Notes: generated by a model not told the origin, from the letters alone. 64,000 bases of DNA from an uncultured Colwellia sp. (GCA_913063325.1 CAJXYE010000006.1:1-64000), one strand, 5' to 3'; numbered from the stretch's first letter, positions 39,398-48,568 are shown. Translations and numbers: made by a program.

Positions 39398-40003
39398 TTA
39401 TGACCAGCTTTCCATTGAACCACGACGGCGAGCAAAGAATCTTGGTAAGATTAAGCCTAAGATTAACCCTATACCCAATACTAATGCGCCAGTGAAAAAC
39501 CATTGTTTTTTAATATCAGTATCTTGATCTTTTATTTTTGCTTGTGTTTGTACTAAGGTATCGGTTAATTTTTTAAGCTCAATTGATAGTTCTTTTTTAT
39601 CATTAGTTAATAAATTAACTTTGCTCTTTAAGTCATTTACTTCACCATCGAGCTGACTAGTAAAGTTACTACTAGTCGATATTTCTTCATTGAGCTTATC
39701 AACAACAAATCGAAGTCCTGCTTGAGTGGTTACATATTTACTTTCAACCCAAGTAGCGCGTTCTTTATTATCTATTATTTCACTGTAACCATTATCTACT
39801 TCGCCAGTAATCTTAATCTCAGAGCCAGCGACAACAGTGCCTAGAATTCTAAAGTTAGTACCAGGGCCAGCATGCATATATATGAATAATTCATCAGAGA
39901 TATAGCCCTGCTTATAATTGTTTTCTGCAGCTTGAACTGATAAAGAAAGCGAGCTAGATAAAGTAATAGCAATAAAAGCTATGACATTAATAACGTTATT
40001 CAT
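39398..40003 (-). CDS. ygiM: YgiM-type SH3-domain membrane protein
   Basis: This 201-residue protein has a signal sequence, a bacterial SH3 domain (YISDELFIYMHAGPGTNFRI to WVESKYV, about residues 35-95), a coiled coil (about 105-165), and one C-terminal membrane segment followed by a basic tail RFFARRRGS. The layout is that of YgiM. In E. coli ygiM is beside cca; here cca is about 25 kb away and ygiM is divergent from ygiF. The function is not established; a cell-wall role is likely. Confidence 0.85.
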   Translation of the reverse strand: MNNVINVIAFIAITLSSSLSLSVQAAENNYKQGYISDELFIYMHAGPGTNFRILGTVVAGSEIKITGEVDNGYSEIIDNKERATWVESKYVTTQAGLRFVVDKLNEEISTSSNFTSQLDGEVNDLKSKVNLLTNDKKELSIELKKLTDTLVQTQAKIKDQDTDIKKQWFFTGALVLGIGLILGLILPRFFARRRGSMESWS

Positions 40004-40331
40004 AGAAAAACCAATGTAGTAAATATATCAAGGAAGACAAGATATTATGTGTTTGGTGCTGTGATGGCAAGCTAAGAATGACATCATTACTCACAAAGGT
40101 TATCTTATAACTAGAGAAAATTTAACTTTTGTTATTTGGCTATATGTAAGTCGCTTTACAACACACGAGTAAAACCTTCGTAGCACAGGGATTTTTTTCA
40201 TGGTACAGGGCTTGTTACAGGTCCTATTCTATATATATTTCAAGTAAAAATAAGCGGACAGTCCTATTGGCATATTGATGTACTAACGGTATGCTTGTCG
40301 ATGATAAGTAAAATGACTTAATTAGGGCATA
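40004..40331. other. Intergenic region between ygiM and ygiF
   Basis: This 328-bp AT-rich divergent region should carry promoters for both genes. I see no gene, RNA or convincing operator. A short direct repeat (GTCCTATT near 40211 and 40262) is the only visible pattern. Confidence 0.4.
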
Positions 40332-41948
40332 ATGGTTACAGAAATTGAATTAAAGTACTCCCTGCTTGAAAACCATGAATTGGTTACCTCAGAGCAGATT
40401 AAGACAAAGGTAAGTGAGCTACTTTCAGAGCATAAATTAACCTTTGCTCACCAAGAGAAGCAATTGAGTAATCACTATTTCGATACTCCTGATCTGGCCC
40501 TACGCAAAAGTAGAGTTGCTTTACGTACCCGAGGTACTAAATGTTTCGGTGAAAATGAGAACTTTGAACAAACGGTGAAGACTTCAGGAACCATCATTGC
40601 AGGTTTGCATCAAAGGCCTGAATATAATGTCGACATAGATGACGAAAAACCTATTGTTGCTTTATTTCCTCATACTGTTTGGCAGCCCCAAACTAATATT
40701 AAGCAATTACAGCAACAGATTGTGGAACTATTCTCTACCAATTTTACTCGTCATACCTGGCTTGTTAATGTAGACAATGCTCAAGTCGAAATCGCTTTTG
40801 ATTGTGGTGAAATTGCTTGTCAGAATTATGCGGATAAACCGCGAATTTATGAGATCGAGTTAGAGCTAGTTAGTGGTGATACTCAAGCATTATTTGTGTT
40901 AACTAAGCTTTTATTTAGTCAATTATTGTTACGACCGGGACAGTTAACAAAAGCTGCTCGGGGTTATGCTTTATATCATGAGAGTACTACATCAGGGTCT
41001 GATGTAGATGTTAAAGTAGCTAATGAGAGTGCTATTGTTGAGCAAATATCCCTTTCGATGATTGAGATACCAAAAGACAGCCGACTAGATAATGCTTTCA
41101 CCCATGGCATAGAGTACTCTCTAACTCAATTACAACTCTGTGTTGACCGCTATGTTGATGCTAGCTCAGTAGAGCGGTTAAATAAACTTAATAAAGTAAG
41201 CGAATTCCTTGTTCTACTTAGGCAAGGTTTTTGGCTCTTTAATGAAATATTAACAGATGATGAAATAGCGCTGCGCGCTGAGCTTAGCTACTTTATTAGA
41301 ACAATCACATGGGTCGACAATGCTCGTTATATTCAATCATTGACTAGCAAAAAAAGCTCATATCAAAAAGAAACCTCGGTTAATCAAGAGTTAATAACCA
41401 AATTGCAATTGACTCAAATTCGCTATCCTAGTGAATCAAAAGTATTAGCGTTATTACATAGCGAGCGTTTTAACAACCTACAAGTAAATTTACTATCTTT
41501 ATTACTTAAAAGGCATAGTGGTAATACATCAACAGTTTGTAATTATCCTTCGTTAGTTGATTTTGCCGCTAATCATTTAAACAATAGCACTAAAGCAATA
41601 TGTTATGAGCTAAGTCAATTGAAACAACCACAGTGTTCATTGCCTATTGAGCGGTATTTAACTGCGCATGGTTTATTGATTAGGGCACTGGTAACTTCAA
41701 GTTGGTTTAGTTGTTTGTTTACGGAACCACAAAGCGACCAGATTAAGCGATTCAATATGCCTTGGCTGGATATTAAGCAAGGTATTAGTGAGTTGCAATC
41801 GTTGACTATATTACAGCAACAACTAGTGCACTTACCCAAGCCAGAAACAAAACTAGCGCTATGGTTAACTAATAAAAGTGAAAACTTAATTACAGCGCTC
41901 GAACAATCCAAATCAAAAGCACTCACAATGAAACCCTATTGGTCATAG
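40332..41948 (+). CDS. ygiF: CYTH-CHAD protein, inorganic triphosphatase (YgiF-like)
   Basis: This 538-residue protein has an N-terminal CYTH domain that begins TEIELKYSL (the ExExK metal and phosphate motif), with HYFDTPDLALRKSRVALRTR and YEIELELVSG. A C-terminal helical CHAD domain with scattered His and Arg follows. E. coli YgiF hydrolyses inorganic triphosphate. In E. coli it is next to glnE; here glnE is about 8 kb away, after the yjf-type locus. Its end overlaps the open frame of the next gene, and I set that start after it. Confidence 0.9.
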   Translation: MVTEIELKYSLLENHELVTSEQIKTKVSELLSEHKLTFAHQEKQLSNHYFDTPDLALRKSRVALRTRGTKCFGENENFEQTVKTSGTIIAGLHQRPEYNVDIDDEKPIVALFPHTVWQPQTNIKQLQQQIVELFSTNFTRHTWLVNVDNAQVEIAFDCGEIACQNYADKPRIYEIELELVSGDTQALFVLTKLLFSQLLLRPGQLTKAARGYALYHESTTSGSDVDVKVANESAIVEQISLSMIEIPKDSRLDNAFTHGIEYSLTQLQLCVDRYVDASSVERLNKLNKVSEFLVLLRQGFWLFNEILTDDEIALRAELSYFIRTITWVDNARYIQSLTSKKSSYQKETSVNQELITKLQLTQIRYPSESKVLALLHSERFNNLQVNLLSLLLKRHSGNTSTVCNYPSLVDFAANHLNNSTKAICYELSQLKQPQCSLPIERYLTAHGLLIRALVTSSWFSCLFTEPQSDQIKRFNMPWLDIKQGISELQSLTILQQQLVHLPKPETKLALWLTNKSENLITALEQSKSKALTMKPYWS

Positions 41949-41953
41949 TCATC

Positions 41954-42865
41954 ATGAACCTGAATAAAATACTACTCTCTACTTTATTAACGCTTTTTAT
42001 CTTACTGGGCATGTGTACGCCTTTAATGGCGAGTGTTTATGATATGGGAGGGCTGAATAAAAGACTTATTGGTGAGCCTAAGAGGCATACCATTGTTAAA
42101 GGAGATTCTTTCCAGCAAATCGCAGAGCAATACGATGTTGGTTTTTTAGCATTACTTGCCGCTAATCCGAAGCATGCCCCATCTTTACTTAAAATTGGCG
42201 CTGAGATAATTATTCCTAATCAAATGATATTACCCTTTATTACGCGAACAGGAATAGTCATAAACCTACCTGAATTACGATTGTATTACTTTTCTCCCGA
42301 GGAAAATAAAGTACATGTATTTCCTGTGGGGATTGGTCGACAAGGGTTGTCGACACCGTTAACTAGTACAGTGATAAGTGAAAAAAGAAAAGACCCTATC
42401 TGGCGACCAACGCAAGAAATGCAAGACCGTCACTTTGCTGAACATGGTAAATATTTGGCTAAGGAAGTTGCTGCAGGCCCAAATAATCCTTTTGGAAAAT
42501 ATGCATTACGGTTAGGGACTAGTGAATACTTAATCCATGGGTCTAACAAACGTTTTGGTATTGGTATGCGTGCTAGCTCAGGTTGCATTCGGTTGTATGA
42601 TGATGATATTAAGTGGCTTTATGATAATGTACCTGTTAATACAGGGGTGAGAGTTGTTAATCAACCAGTAAAGATGTCATATGAAAATGGTGATAAACAA
42701 CTAATAGAAATACATCAACCGCTAACAGATATTGAAGAAACTCAAGGTAATGTAATCGTTACTAAAGCGATGCAGCGATTTGTTGGTACTGACCGTGAAT
42801 ATTGGCGCCAGCTACTACCCATTATTGAAAAGCCACAGGGCTTAGTTATTGAGTTGATGAAGTAG
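41954..42865 (+). CDS. LysM-containing L,D-transpeptidase (ErfK/YbiS family)
   Basis: This 303-residue periplasmic enzyme has a signal peptide (LLSTLLTLFILLGMCTPLMA), a LysM domain (HTIVKGDSFQQIAEQYDVG), and a YkuD catalytic domain with LIHGSNKRFGIGMRASSGCIRLY carrying the catalytic His and Cys. Such enzymes cross-link peptidoglycan or attach Lpp to it. I chose the ATG at 41954. It is convergent with an Lpp-like gene, its likely substrate, which is broken. Confidence 0.92.
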   Translation: MNLNKILLSTLLTLFILLGMCTPLMASVYDMGGLNKRLIGEPKRHTIVKGDSFQQIAEQYDVGFLALLAANPKHAPSLLKIGAEIIIPNQMILPFITRTGIVINLPELRLYYFSPEENKVHVFPVGIGRQGLSTPLTSTVISEKRKDPIWRPTQEMQDRHFAEHGKYLAKEVAAGPNNPFGKYALRLGTSEYLIHGSNKRFGIGMRASSGCIRLYDDDIKWLYDNVPVNTGVRVVNQPVKMSYENGDKQLIEIHQPLTDIEETQGNVIVTKAMQRFVGTDREYWRQLLPIIEKPQGLVIELMK

Positions 42866-42909
42866 GTTAAATAGTTTGGAATATAAAATATCTAATATCC
42901 GGCTAAATA

Positions 42910-43123
42910 TTATTTCTTATATGAAGCTACAACATTATCTATACGTGCATTGGCGGCATTAGCTGCTTGGACATCCGCTGCTGTAGATTCTTGCTGTGTT
43001 TTTAAATCAGCAACTTGAGTTGATAAGGCATCAACCATATTGGTTAATGAGGTAATATTTGCATCAACTTTATCAGTATTAGCACAGGCCGTGAGTGCTA
43101 GTAGCTGTTATTTTTTTTAACAT
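42910..43123 (-). pseudogene. lpp: Lpp-like murein lipoprotein gene, frameshifted in the signal peptide
   Basis: On the minus strand, ATG at 43123-43121 begins MLKKIT but the frame ends after 14 codons. The next frame reads LLALTACANTDKVDANITSL, a lipobox with Cys, and goes on through heptad-type sequence (MVDALSTQVADLKTQQEST) to a C-terminal SYKK, the lysine type that is joined to peptidoglycan. The total of 214 bp is one more than a multiple of three, and no start codon is available in the second frame before the lipobox. It therefore looks inactivated by a one-base insertion (or two-base loss). This is the only content of the 371-bp gap 42866-43236. Confidence 0.8.
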
Positions 43124-43236
43124 AGTGATATCCCAAGTGACGTTATTATTTCCCTTAATTCTTTGCAAGTATGGCACAAAAAATAACCTTAGAAAGTGTT
43201 GCACTTTGATAATAGCTGTTGATATCACGGTTAATT

Positions 43237-43566
43237 TTAAGCGTTTGGGCCAGATGTTATGTGAGCAATTAAGTCATCCATAAGCTTCTTTTTAATTTCT
43301 AGTTGATCATCAGCGTGTAATTGATATTTCTCTGCAAGAATCTGATAGTCACTTGGCGCTAAGCTAACAGTTAAACGAGGACGTTTAGGTCTTTTGTTAA
43401 TGGGTAGACCTAAAATATCACGGATTTGATCTGACGGACTTAAACCTGCGTCGAGTGCTTGTTTTCGAATAGAGAGCTGGATTTTTTCGTCCATATCAAA
43501 AGCAACTTGCACAGCTTTAATCGCTTTAACTGAGGATTGCCATTTCTCGGGGATTTTTCTCGCCAT
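43237..43566 (-). CDS. Small ribbon-helix-helix-like protein, possible regulator
   Basis: This 109-residue basic protein may be DNA-binding: a short strand-like VQVAFDMDEKIQLSIRKQAL and LSPSDQIRDILGL resemble ribbon-helix-helix folds, and a second RPRLTVSLAPSDYQILAEKY is similar. It is the last gene of the yjfI-yjfJ-yjfK transcription direction, 51 bp after yjfK. It could bind the palindromes in this locus, but that is speculation. Confidence 0.5.
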   Translation of the reverse strand: MARKIPEKWQSSVKAIKAVQVAFDMDEKIQLSIRKQALDAGLSPSDQIRDILGLPINKRPKRPRLTVSLAPSDYQILAEKYQLHADDQLEIKKKLMDDLIAHITSGPNA

Positions 43567-43617
43567 AATCGTTTCCGAATTTGTAGTTTGAGTATTCGTT
43601 GTGGAATACTTTTGTGA

Positions 43618-44259
43618 TTAACTTGCGGGGTACATATCAGTGATATCACTAAGTGGTCTAAATAAAGTTAAGCAGACTTCAGTATCGCCATCTTGCCAAA
43701 CCTCTACATCAACACCTTTACTCTGATCTTCATTATACAGGCTATATAATTCAAATTGCTCACCGCTATCTTTGCCTTCATAGGCCGATAGTTTTTCACT
43801 GCGGTGATCTTTACGATGAAAAAAGCCAACTTTAGCGAAGACACTTTGCTGATATTGCTCGCTACTCCACATACTGGTGATTGCAGAGTCAGATTTCTTA
43901 TCTAGAAAGGCTTCTCCTGGCTCATCAAATATCTCGGAAAAACGGTCTAAATCAAATAAAGCCTCAACATCTTCATGTTGAATTTTTAATGATAATTTAA
44001 GCTCAGTGACATCATCAACTTCCAATGATAAAAATATTTCTAGGGCGTTAGTACCAAGCAGAGCCCATTCAGTCTGTACCTTATGTTCAAACTCATAACT
44101 ATTAACAGCTTTAACTTGAAAATCTTGGCCACGTAATGACTCAGGTAAAGCAAAACTATCGGTTAAAACAATAATATCGCCTACCAATAATTGATCAACG
44201 TGCGTTAATTTTCTTGGCTCGTTAGATGACTTATTAAATATCTTTTTAAAAAAACTCAT
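43618..44259 (-). CDS. yjfK: YjfK-like DUF2491 protein
   Basis: This 213-residue protein starts MSFFKKIFNKSS and shows features I associate with the DUF2491/YjfK family (VDQLLVGDIIVLTDSF and a central EVDDVTELKLSLKI). It is soluble by appearance and its function is unknown. In other genomes it occurs with a PspA-like protein and DUF350, as here. Gap to yjfJ is 136 bp. Confidence 0.8.
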   Translation of the reverse strand: MSFFKKIFNKSSNEPRKLTHVDQLLVGDIIVLTDSFALPESLRGQDFQVKAVNSYEFEHKVQTEWALLGTNALEIFLSLEVDDVTELKLSLKIQHEDVEALFDLDRFSEIFDEPGEAFLDKKSDSAITSMWSSEQYQQSVFAKVGFFHRKDHRSEKLSAYEGKDSGEQFELYSLYNEDQSKGVDVEVWQDGDTEVCLTLFRPLSDITDMYPAS

Positions 44260-44395
44260 AGAATTACCTAAAGTAGAACAGGCACTGGCTTAATACAACT
44301 TTACTAAGTTGATATAAAACAGTGCCTGAGAGCTTATTTTACTCTGTAAGCGTTCAGTTATAAGCCCGTTAATTAGTTAGCAGGCTTAACTCTGA

Positions 44396-45085
44396 TTACT
44401 TTTGTTTTGCTTTTAAACGTTCTAATACTGAATTAGCACTATTGTCTTGCGAACCAATACCAGCAGCTTTTAATTGTGCTTGCAATGAAGAGTCTGAGTC
44501 TTCAGAGTCAAGTAATTCAGCTGCCTTCATTTTGTCATCAAACTTTTGTTGCTTAGCTTTAATGCGCTCTAATGAATCTTTTGCACTTAATAACTTAGAA
44601 TTGCTTGATGAAAAATTGTCGGTAATGGCTGACGTGGCTTTTTGCACACTTTCAGTAGTTTTAACCATAGAAAGTTGACGTTTATGCTCAGCAACTTGAC
44701 GTTCACTTTTCTTAACTAATTCTTTTAAACGATCAGCGCTACCACTGAAACTATCGTGGGCTTGTTGCTGGTCAGCTAAAGTACCTTCTAAAGTAGCAAT
44801 TTTTTCGGCTACAGCTAGTGCCAATGTTTCGTCACCTTTTTCAAGGGCTTGTGCTACATAACCTTCATGTTCTGTAATTTCACGCGTTAAACGATCAATC
44901 TCACGTTTTGCAGCCATTTGCTCTGCCATAACGCCAGTTAAATCACGTTTTGCTTTGGTCAGATGATTTCCTGCATCACGAATTTCTTGTTCAAAAATAC
45001 GGGTAGCATTCGCATCAATTATTGCTTCACCAGCTTCTGATGCACCGCCGCGAATTGCGGTCATAATTTTTTTAAATATACTCAT
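44396..45085 (-). CDS. yjfJ: PspA/IM30 family protein (YjfJ-like)
   Basis: This 229-residue, mostly helical coiled-coil protein begins MSIFKKIMTAIRGGASEAGE, an amphipathic membrane-binding helix like that of PspA. PspA-type proteins protect the inner membrane under stress. I chose MSIFKK because GGAG lies seven bases upstream; the frame open further upstream is not used. It lies between yjfI and yjfK. It differs from true PspA in context: no pspBC or pspF is present. Confidence 0.87.
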   Translation of the reverse strand: MSIFKKIMTAIRGGASEAGEAIIDANATRIFEQEIRDAGNHLTKAKRDLTGVMAEQMAAKREIDRLTREITEHEGYVAQALEKGDETLALAVAEKIATLEGTLADQQQAHDSFSGSADRLKELVKKSERQVAEHKRQLSMVKTTESVQKATSAITDNFSSSNSKLLSAKDSLERIKAKQQKFDDKMKAAELLDSEDSDSSLQAQLKAAGIGSQDNSANSVLERLKAKQK

Positions 45086-45153
45086 TATTAACTCCACTTA
45101 TTCCTAATTAGGATTATTAAATGACGCTTAATTAGTTGTTAAACTTAAATCAA

Positions 45154-45567
45154 CTAAAGTAAGTAATCACTCATATCATCAATCACTTCGATGGCATTGT
45201 TGCTTAATACTGCTAATTCATGTTCGACATCATCAAAACTTGAACTAATAGATAAAGCGCCAAAGACTACATATTTATCACCAATTTTTGAGAATGATGA
45301 CAAGGGCATAGGGATATTCATTTCTAACATGCTTTCATGCATCATGTTAATACATTCAGGCTTAACTTCTTCTGTTCCCCATAAGTAGCTGATGCAAATA
45401 ATTTGATCTTCTGTTACCGAAACAAATACCGGTAACTCTTCACGGCCCAAAATACTAATTTGCAGGACGTCAACTTCGCCAGATATGGGTTGGCAATCAA
45501 AGCTCATTCCTGTGTCTGAATTATCTGCCAAGCTATTTAAGTGATCGGCTATAGTATGAATATTCAT
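45154..45567 (-). CDS. yjfI: YjfI-like DUF2170 protein
   Basis: This 137-residue acidic soluble protein (MNIHTIADHLNSLAD, then LPVFVSVTEDQIICISYLW, PMPLSSFSKIGDKYVVFGAL) belongs to DUF2170, whose function is not known. It heads the yjfI-J-K-RHH direction and has a strong GGAAGGA ribosome site. Two palindromes and a promoter lie upstream. Confidence 0.8.
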   Translation of the reverse strand: MNIHTIADHLNSLADNSDTGMSFDCQPISGEVDVLQISILGREELPVFVSVTEDQIICISYLWGTEEVKPECINMMHESMLEMNIPMPLSSFSKIGDKYVVFGALSISSSFDDVEHELAVLSNNAIEVIDDMSDYLL

Positions 45568-45606
45568 GTATTTCCTATCCTTCCTTTCTTTAGTGGTAAA
45601 GTAGAT

Positions 45607-45619
45607 GACATATTATGTC
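45607..45619. promoter_or_regulatory. Palindromic operator, site 1 of the yjfI promoter
   Basis: GACATATTATGTC is a perfect palindrome with 6-bp half sites around one base. It lies 40 bp upstream of yjfI and just downstream of the predicted start point, a typical repressor site. The same 13 bases occur at 45643 and 49684. Confidence 0.6.
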
Positions 45620-45629
45620 GTCTGAGTTA

Positions 45630-45660
45630 AATTTAGCAGCTTGACATATTATGTCAAGCT
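45630..45660 (-). promoter_or_regulatory. yjfI promoter with overlapping palindromic operator, site 2
   Basis: The palindrome has 11-bp half sites (AGCTTGACATA at 45638-45648) around one T, ending at 45660, and contains GACATATTATGTC at 45643-45655. On the minus strand its TTGACA (45657-45652) makes a good -35, with TAAATT (45635-45630) as -10 after 16 bp. A protein bound here would block RNA polymerase. Centre spacing to site 1 is 36 bp. Confidence 0.55.
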
Positions 45661-45694
45661 GTTTTTATAAACTAATTGTACAATTTTAAAAAAT

Positions 45695-45750
45695 AGTGCT
45701 TATTCCATTACTGAGTAAGTGCTTATTCCATTACTGAGTAAGTGCTTATT
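45695..45750 (+). repeat. 23-bp tandem repeat, 2.4 copies
   Basis: The unit AGTGCTTATTCCATTACTG plus AGTA starts at 45695, again at 45718, and partly at 45741. It lies between the end of the aminopropyltransferase-like gene and the yjfI promoter. Its function is unknown; it could vary in length between strains. Confidence 0.7.
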
Positions 45751-45793
45751 TACTCCTATTTACACAAGGGCTATTAACATTTAATTCAAGTAC

Positions 45794-47545
45794 TTAATGT
45801 AAGTCTTGCTGATCTTGCCAAGCTTTTTGATGTAATTGATAAATGGTATGGCTGCCTAATATATTAATGCCAATACTCTCTTTGTTTTGATAAAAATCAT
45901 TAGGGAAAATAAAAGCAGCCTTTAATATAGCTAAATTTAACCATTGATGCGCTATTGGAAGCTTAGTTAGTTTGTTTAATCTTGTTAATGGGCTAGCGCC
46001 GCTCTTAGAAGCAATTGTCCATCCCCATTCGCCAAAACTTGGCACATTATCGTGGTATTGCTGCACATGTGGAAAGTTAGCTGCTGCTAAGGTATTGCCT
46101 ATCGCAATAAATGAGTCTTTCGCGTGATAAGGACTTGTTGATTGAATAGCGATTAAACCATCGCCAGACAGTAACAAATTAAGTCGAGCGTAAAAGTTGA
46201 CTGAATAGAGCTTATTAAGATCAGGGTGGCTTGGATCGGGAAGATCCACAATAATAGCATCGAAAACTTGGCGTTCTTTTAATAATTGATTAATAGCAAT
46301 AAAAGCATCGGCGGCAACAATAGTGACACGTTCGTCCTGCAAACTTTGCTTATTGAGATGTAGAATTTGACGCGCTAAACGCGGGTTTACTAAGTTTTTT
46401 GGTTGCTTAAATATATCTATCAATTCACCATCTAAATCGATTAAGGTCACGTTTTTAGGCTCGTACCTTAAAACATCCCGTAAGGCTAAGCCGTCACCAC
46501 CGCCAATAATTAAAATATTGTCATGCCTTGCTGAGCCAGTCATAACAGGGGCTACCAGGTAATCATGATAAATATGTTCATCAATGGATGAAAATTGTAA
46601 TCGACCGTTCAAGTAGAAATTGATTATATTATCTTGCTCAAGTCCCATATGACGCTCAGTAAATGTTAATTGTTGATAACGGGTTTTATCGGTGTGAACA
46701 ACTTTATCAAGATAGAGAAGGCTATTCATTTGATTAAGCCACTGATTTCCATAGTTAAACATTAAAACAATGATGAGGGCTAAAACACAATGTAAAGCGA
46801 CAAAGGTTTTACGCCAGGTAAGTTGCTTCCAGTACCGTAAAATAAAAAAAGCACCGGCAATAAGGTTTAAACTGGCAGTGAGTGCTGCGGCTTTACTGAT
46901 ATCGATACTTAACAAAAAAACAACCCAAATTGCCGCACCAATACCTGCGCCAACATAATCGGCACCATAGATGGTGCCCAAATTATTTTCCAGGTGTTGC
47001 TGGTGAATATGTTCCCTAATGCGAGCAATTAAAGGGATCTCCATACCAATAAAGAAGCCTAAAACAACGCCGAAAAAGTAAGGGCTATTAAATGCGAGCC
47101 AGCTTAATTGCTGAAATAGTCCACCTGTGGGTTTCATATCGGGTGGAAGGGAGAGCATATCAGCTATTAGTTGTGGAAATATTTGCGTTATAGCGATTAA
47201 GCCGCCAATAATTAAAATGGCACAACTGCCAATCAAGGCAATAATAAGCTCAAGCCAAACAAAGCCATTAAAAGCACAACGAACATTTCTGGCAGCAAAA
47301 GCACCCAAACCCATCGAAACTATCATTAAACCGATCATGGTGTAGATGGTACTTTCCATAACCCCTAAAACCCGACCGGCATAATGAGATAATAAATACT
47401 CATAAATGAGACCACAGCCAGCAAGTACAGCCATAGTTAATATGAGTAAAATATCATCAAGTAGGTGAGGCTGTCCTTTAGGTAAAGAGTCTTGAGGTAA
47501 AGGCTTTTGAAGCAAAGGGTCTTGAGATAAAGTGTTTTGTGGCAT
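45794..47545 (-). CDS. Membrane-bound spermidine-synthase-like protein
   Basis: This 583-residue protein has an N-terminal membrane part with about seven hydrophobic segments (residues 25-270) and a C-terminal spermidine/spermine-synthase-like Rossmann domain with ILIIGGGDGLALRDVL, TLIDLDGELIDIFK and DAIIVDLPDPSHPDLNKLYS. Related proteins are aminopropyltransferases. It may add an aminopropyl group to an unknown acceptor at the membrane. The N-terminal 20 residues are Gln/Pro-rich with short repeats (QDPLLQKPLPQDSLPK). It follows the DUF350 gene on the same strand. Confidence 0.82.
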   Translation of the reverse strand: MPQNTLSQDPLLQKPLPQDSLPKGQPHLLDDILLILTMAVLAGCGLIYEYLLSHYAGRVLGVMESTIYTMIGLMIVSMGLGAFAARNVRCAFNGFVWLELIIALIGSCAILIIGGLIAITQIFPQLIADMLSLPPDMKPTGGLFQQLSWLAFNSPYFFGVVLGFFIGMEIPLIARIREHIHQQHLENNLGTIYGADYVGAGIGAAIWVVFLLSIDISKAAALTASLNLIAGAFFILRYWKQLTWRKTFVALHCVLALIIVLMFNYGNQWLNQMNSLLYLDKVVHTDKTRYQQLTFTERHMGLEQDNIINFYLNGRLQFSSIDEHIYHDYLVAPVMTGSARHDNILIIGGGDGLALRDVLRYEPKNVTLIDLDGELIDIFKQPKNLVNPRLARQILHLNKQSLQDERVTIVAADAFIAINQLLKERQVFDAIIVDLPDPSHPDLNKLYSVNFYARLNLLLSGDGLIAIQSTSPYHAKDSFIAIGNTLAAANFPHVQQYHDNVPSFGEWGWTIASKSGASPLTRLNKLTKLPIAHQWLNLAILKAAFIFPNDFYQNKESIGINILGSHTIYQLHQKAWQDQQDLH

Positions 47546-47665
47546 AGTGGCTAGTATTAGATACTTAGTGATTCTTGAGGAAAGGGTTTAATTAACGTGT
47601 GATGTGCGTTTTGTTAATAGTGACTGCCTGCGTGAAAAACACAGGCAGTAAATTTTAGTGACGAG

Positions 47666-48568
47666 TTATGCCATTAAGGCTGTCAATATTAATGCGATAG
47701 CAATACTGGTTGCCATCTCAATACTGGCAACACCAATGTTATGCTGTTGATCTACTTCTTCAACTAAGTTAATTCCCCAAAGTACGATACGTTTAGCTAC
47801 AGCAGTAAGTAGAGCAACAAGTAAGGTCATTACGATACCAAAAATTAACCAGCCTAATAAGTTAACGACTAATGTCTCAGGGCTATACGTTAGGAAGTGA
47901 CTGGCGGCAGTAACCGCTAAAGCTGTGCTGATCACTTGGCCGCTATAACGAATAGCTAAAGCAAGTTGACCATTACTTAAGGCTTCTTGTAAGCAGTCTT
48001 CTTGGTTATTTTTAGCATATTGCTGTTCACGAAGTCGAGTAACAATAACTAACATGGTTTGAGCAACAATAAAGCCACTGGTGATCGCGATAAAGGTACT
48101 CAAATCTAGTCCGTCTACCCAAAGTAAGACAGCACGAATGATTATCGCTGTTGCAATAGCACCTGCAGCATCAATAATGCCAATAGTAAGGTTTTGTTCA
48201 ATGATAAGTGCATTTTTATCTATGTGTTGCAGAGCAACTTTATCATGGATAATACGACCTACTTTAATCAGTATCAAACCATAACCGCCGTATGCCAACA
48301 TACCAATAGCTTCCATGGCATAGCTACTTGCTGCTTCGCCGGTAATGGCACCGGTAAGTACAATGCCTAGCGCGAATACGCTACCGGCAACACTGATACC
48401 AAAAGCAAAATTATCTTCTTTGGCGAGTTCCTCGGTACTATTTACCTTGGCAGTAATGCCTGAAAGGAAGCGCATAGCCCCTAATAACAATATGGCTATA
48501 GATATATCAATGGCCAAATAAACCAGTAAGTCTTGATTAACACCTGCGAGTGCGATGAATGAGTTCAT
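47666..48568 (-). CDS. yjfL: DUF350 membrane protein (YjfL-like)
   Basis: This 300-residue integral membrane protein has about eight hydrophobic segments and two DUF350-type repeats (first with NFAFGISVAGSVFALGIVL, a second half with LSNGQLALAIRYSGQVIST). Function is unknown. It is found with PspA-like, DUF2491 and aminopropyltransferase genes, which suggests a membrane-stress role. It lies 42 bp after the lipoprotein gene. Confidence 0.85.
   Translation of the reverse strand: MNSFIALAGVNQDLLVYLAIDISIAILLLGAMRFLSGITAKVNSTEELAKEDNFAFGISVAGSVFALGIVLTGAITGEAASSYAMEAIGMLAYGGYGLILIKVGRIIHDKVALQHIDKNALIIEQNLTIGIIDAAGAIATAIIIRAVLLWVDGLDLSTFIAITSGFIVAQTMLVIVTRLREQQYAKNNQEDCLQEALSNGQLALAIRYSGQVISTALAVTAASHFLTYSPETLVVNLLGWLIFGIVMTLLVALLTAVAKRIVLWGINLVEEVDQQHNIGVASIEMATSIAIALILTALMA

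Noticed and set aside
43111-43118. Programmed slippage on the A8 run as rescue of the lpp frame
   Set aside because: After slipping on that run the required frame meets TAA at once, so slippage there cannot join the start to the lipobox.
43095-43283. 62-codon plus-strand open frame opposite the broken lpp gene
   Set aside because: It is antisense to a well-supported Lpp-like reading and starts at TTG within it; it shows no recognised features.
45638-45660. Large palindrome read as a terminator
   Set aside because: The T run lies on the plus strand, but no plus-strand gene ends there; the repeat of its core at two other promoters fits an operator better.
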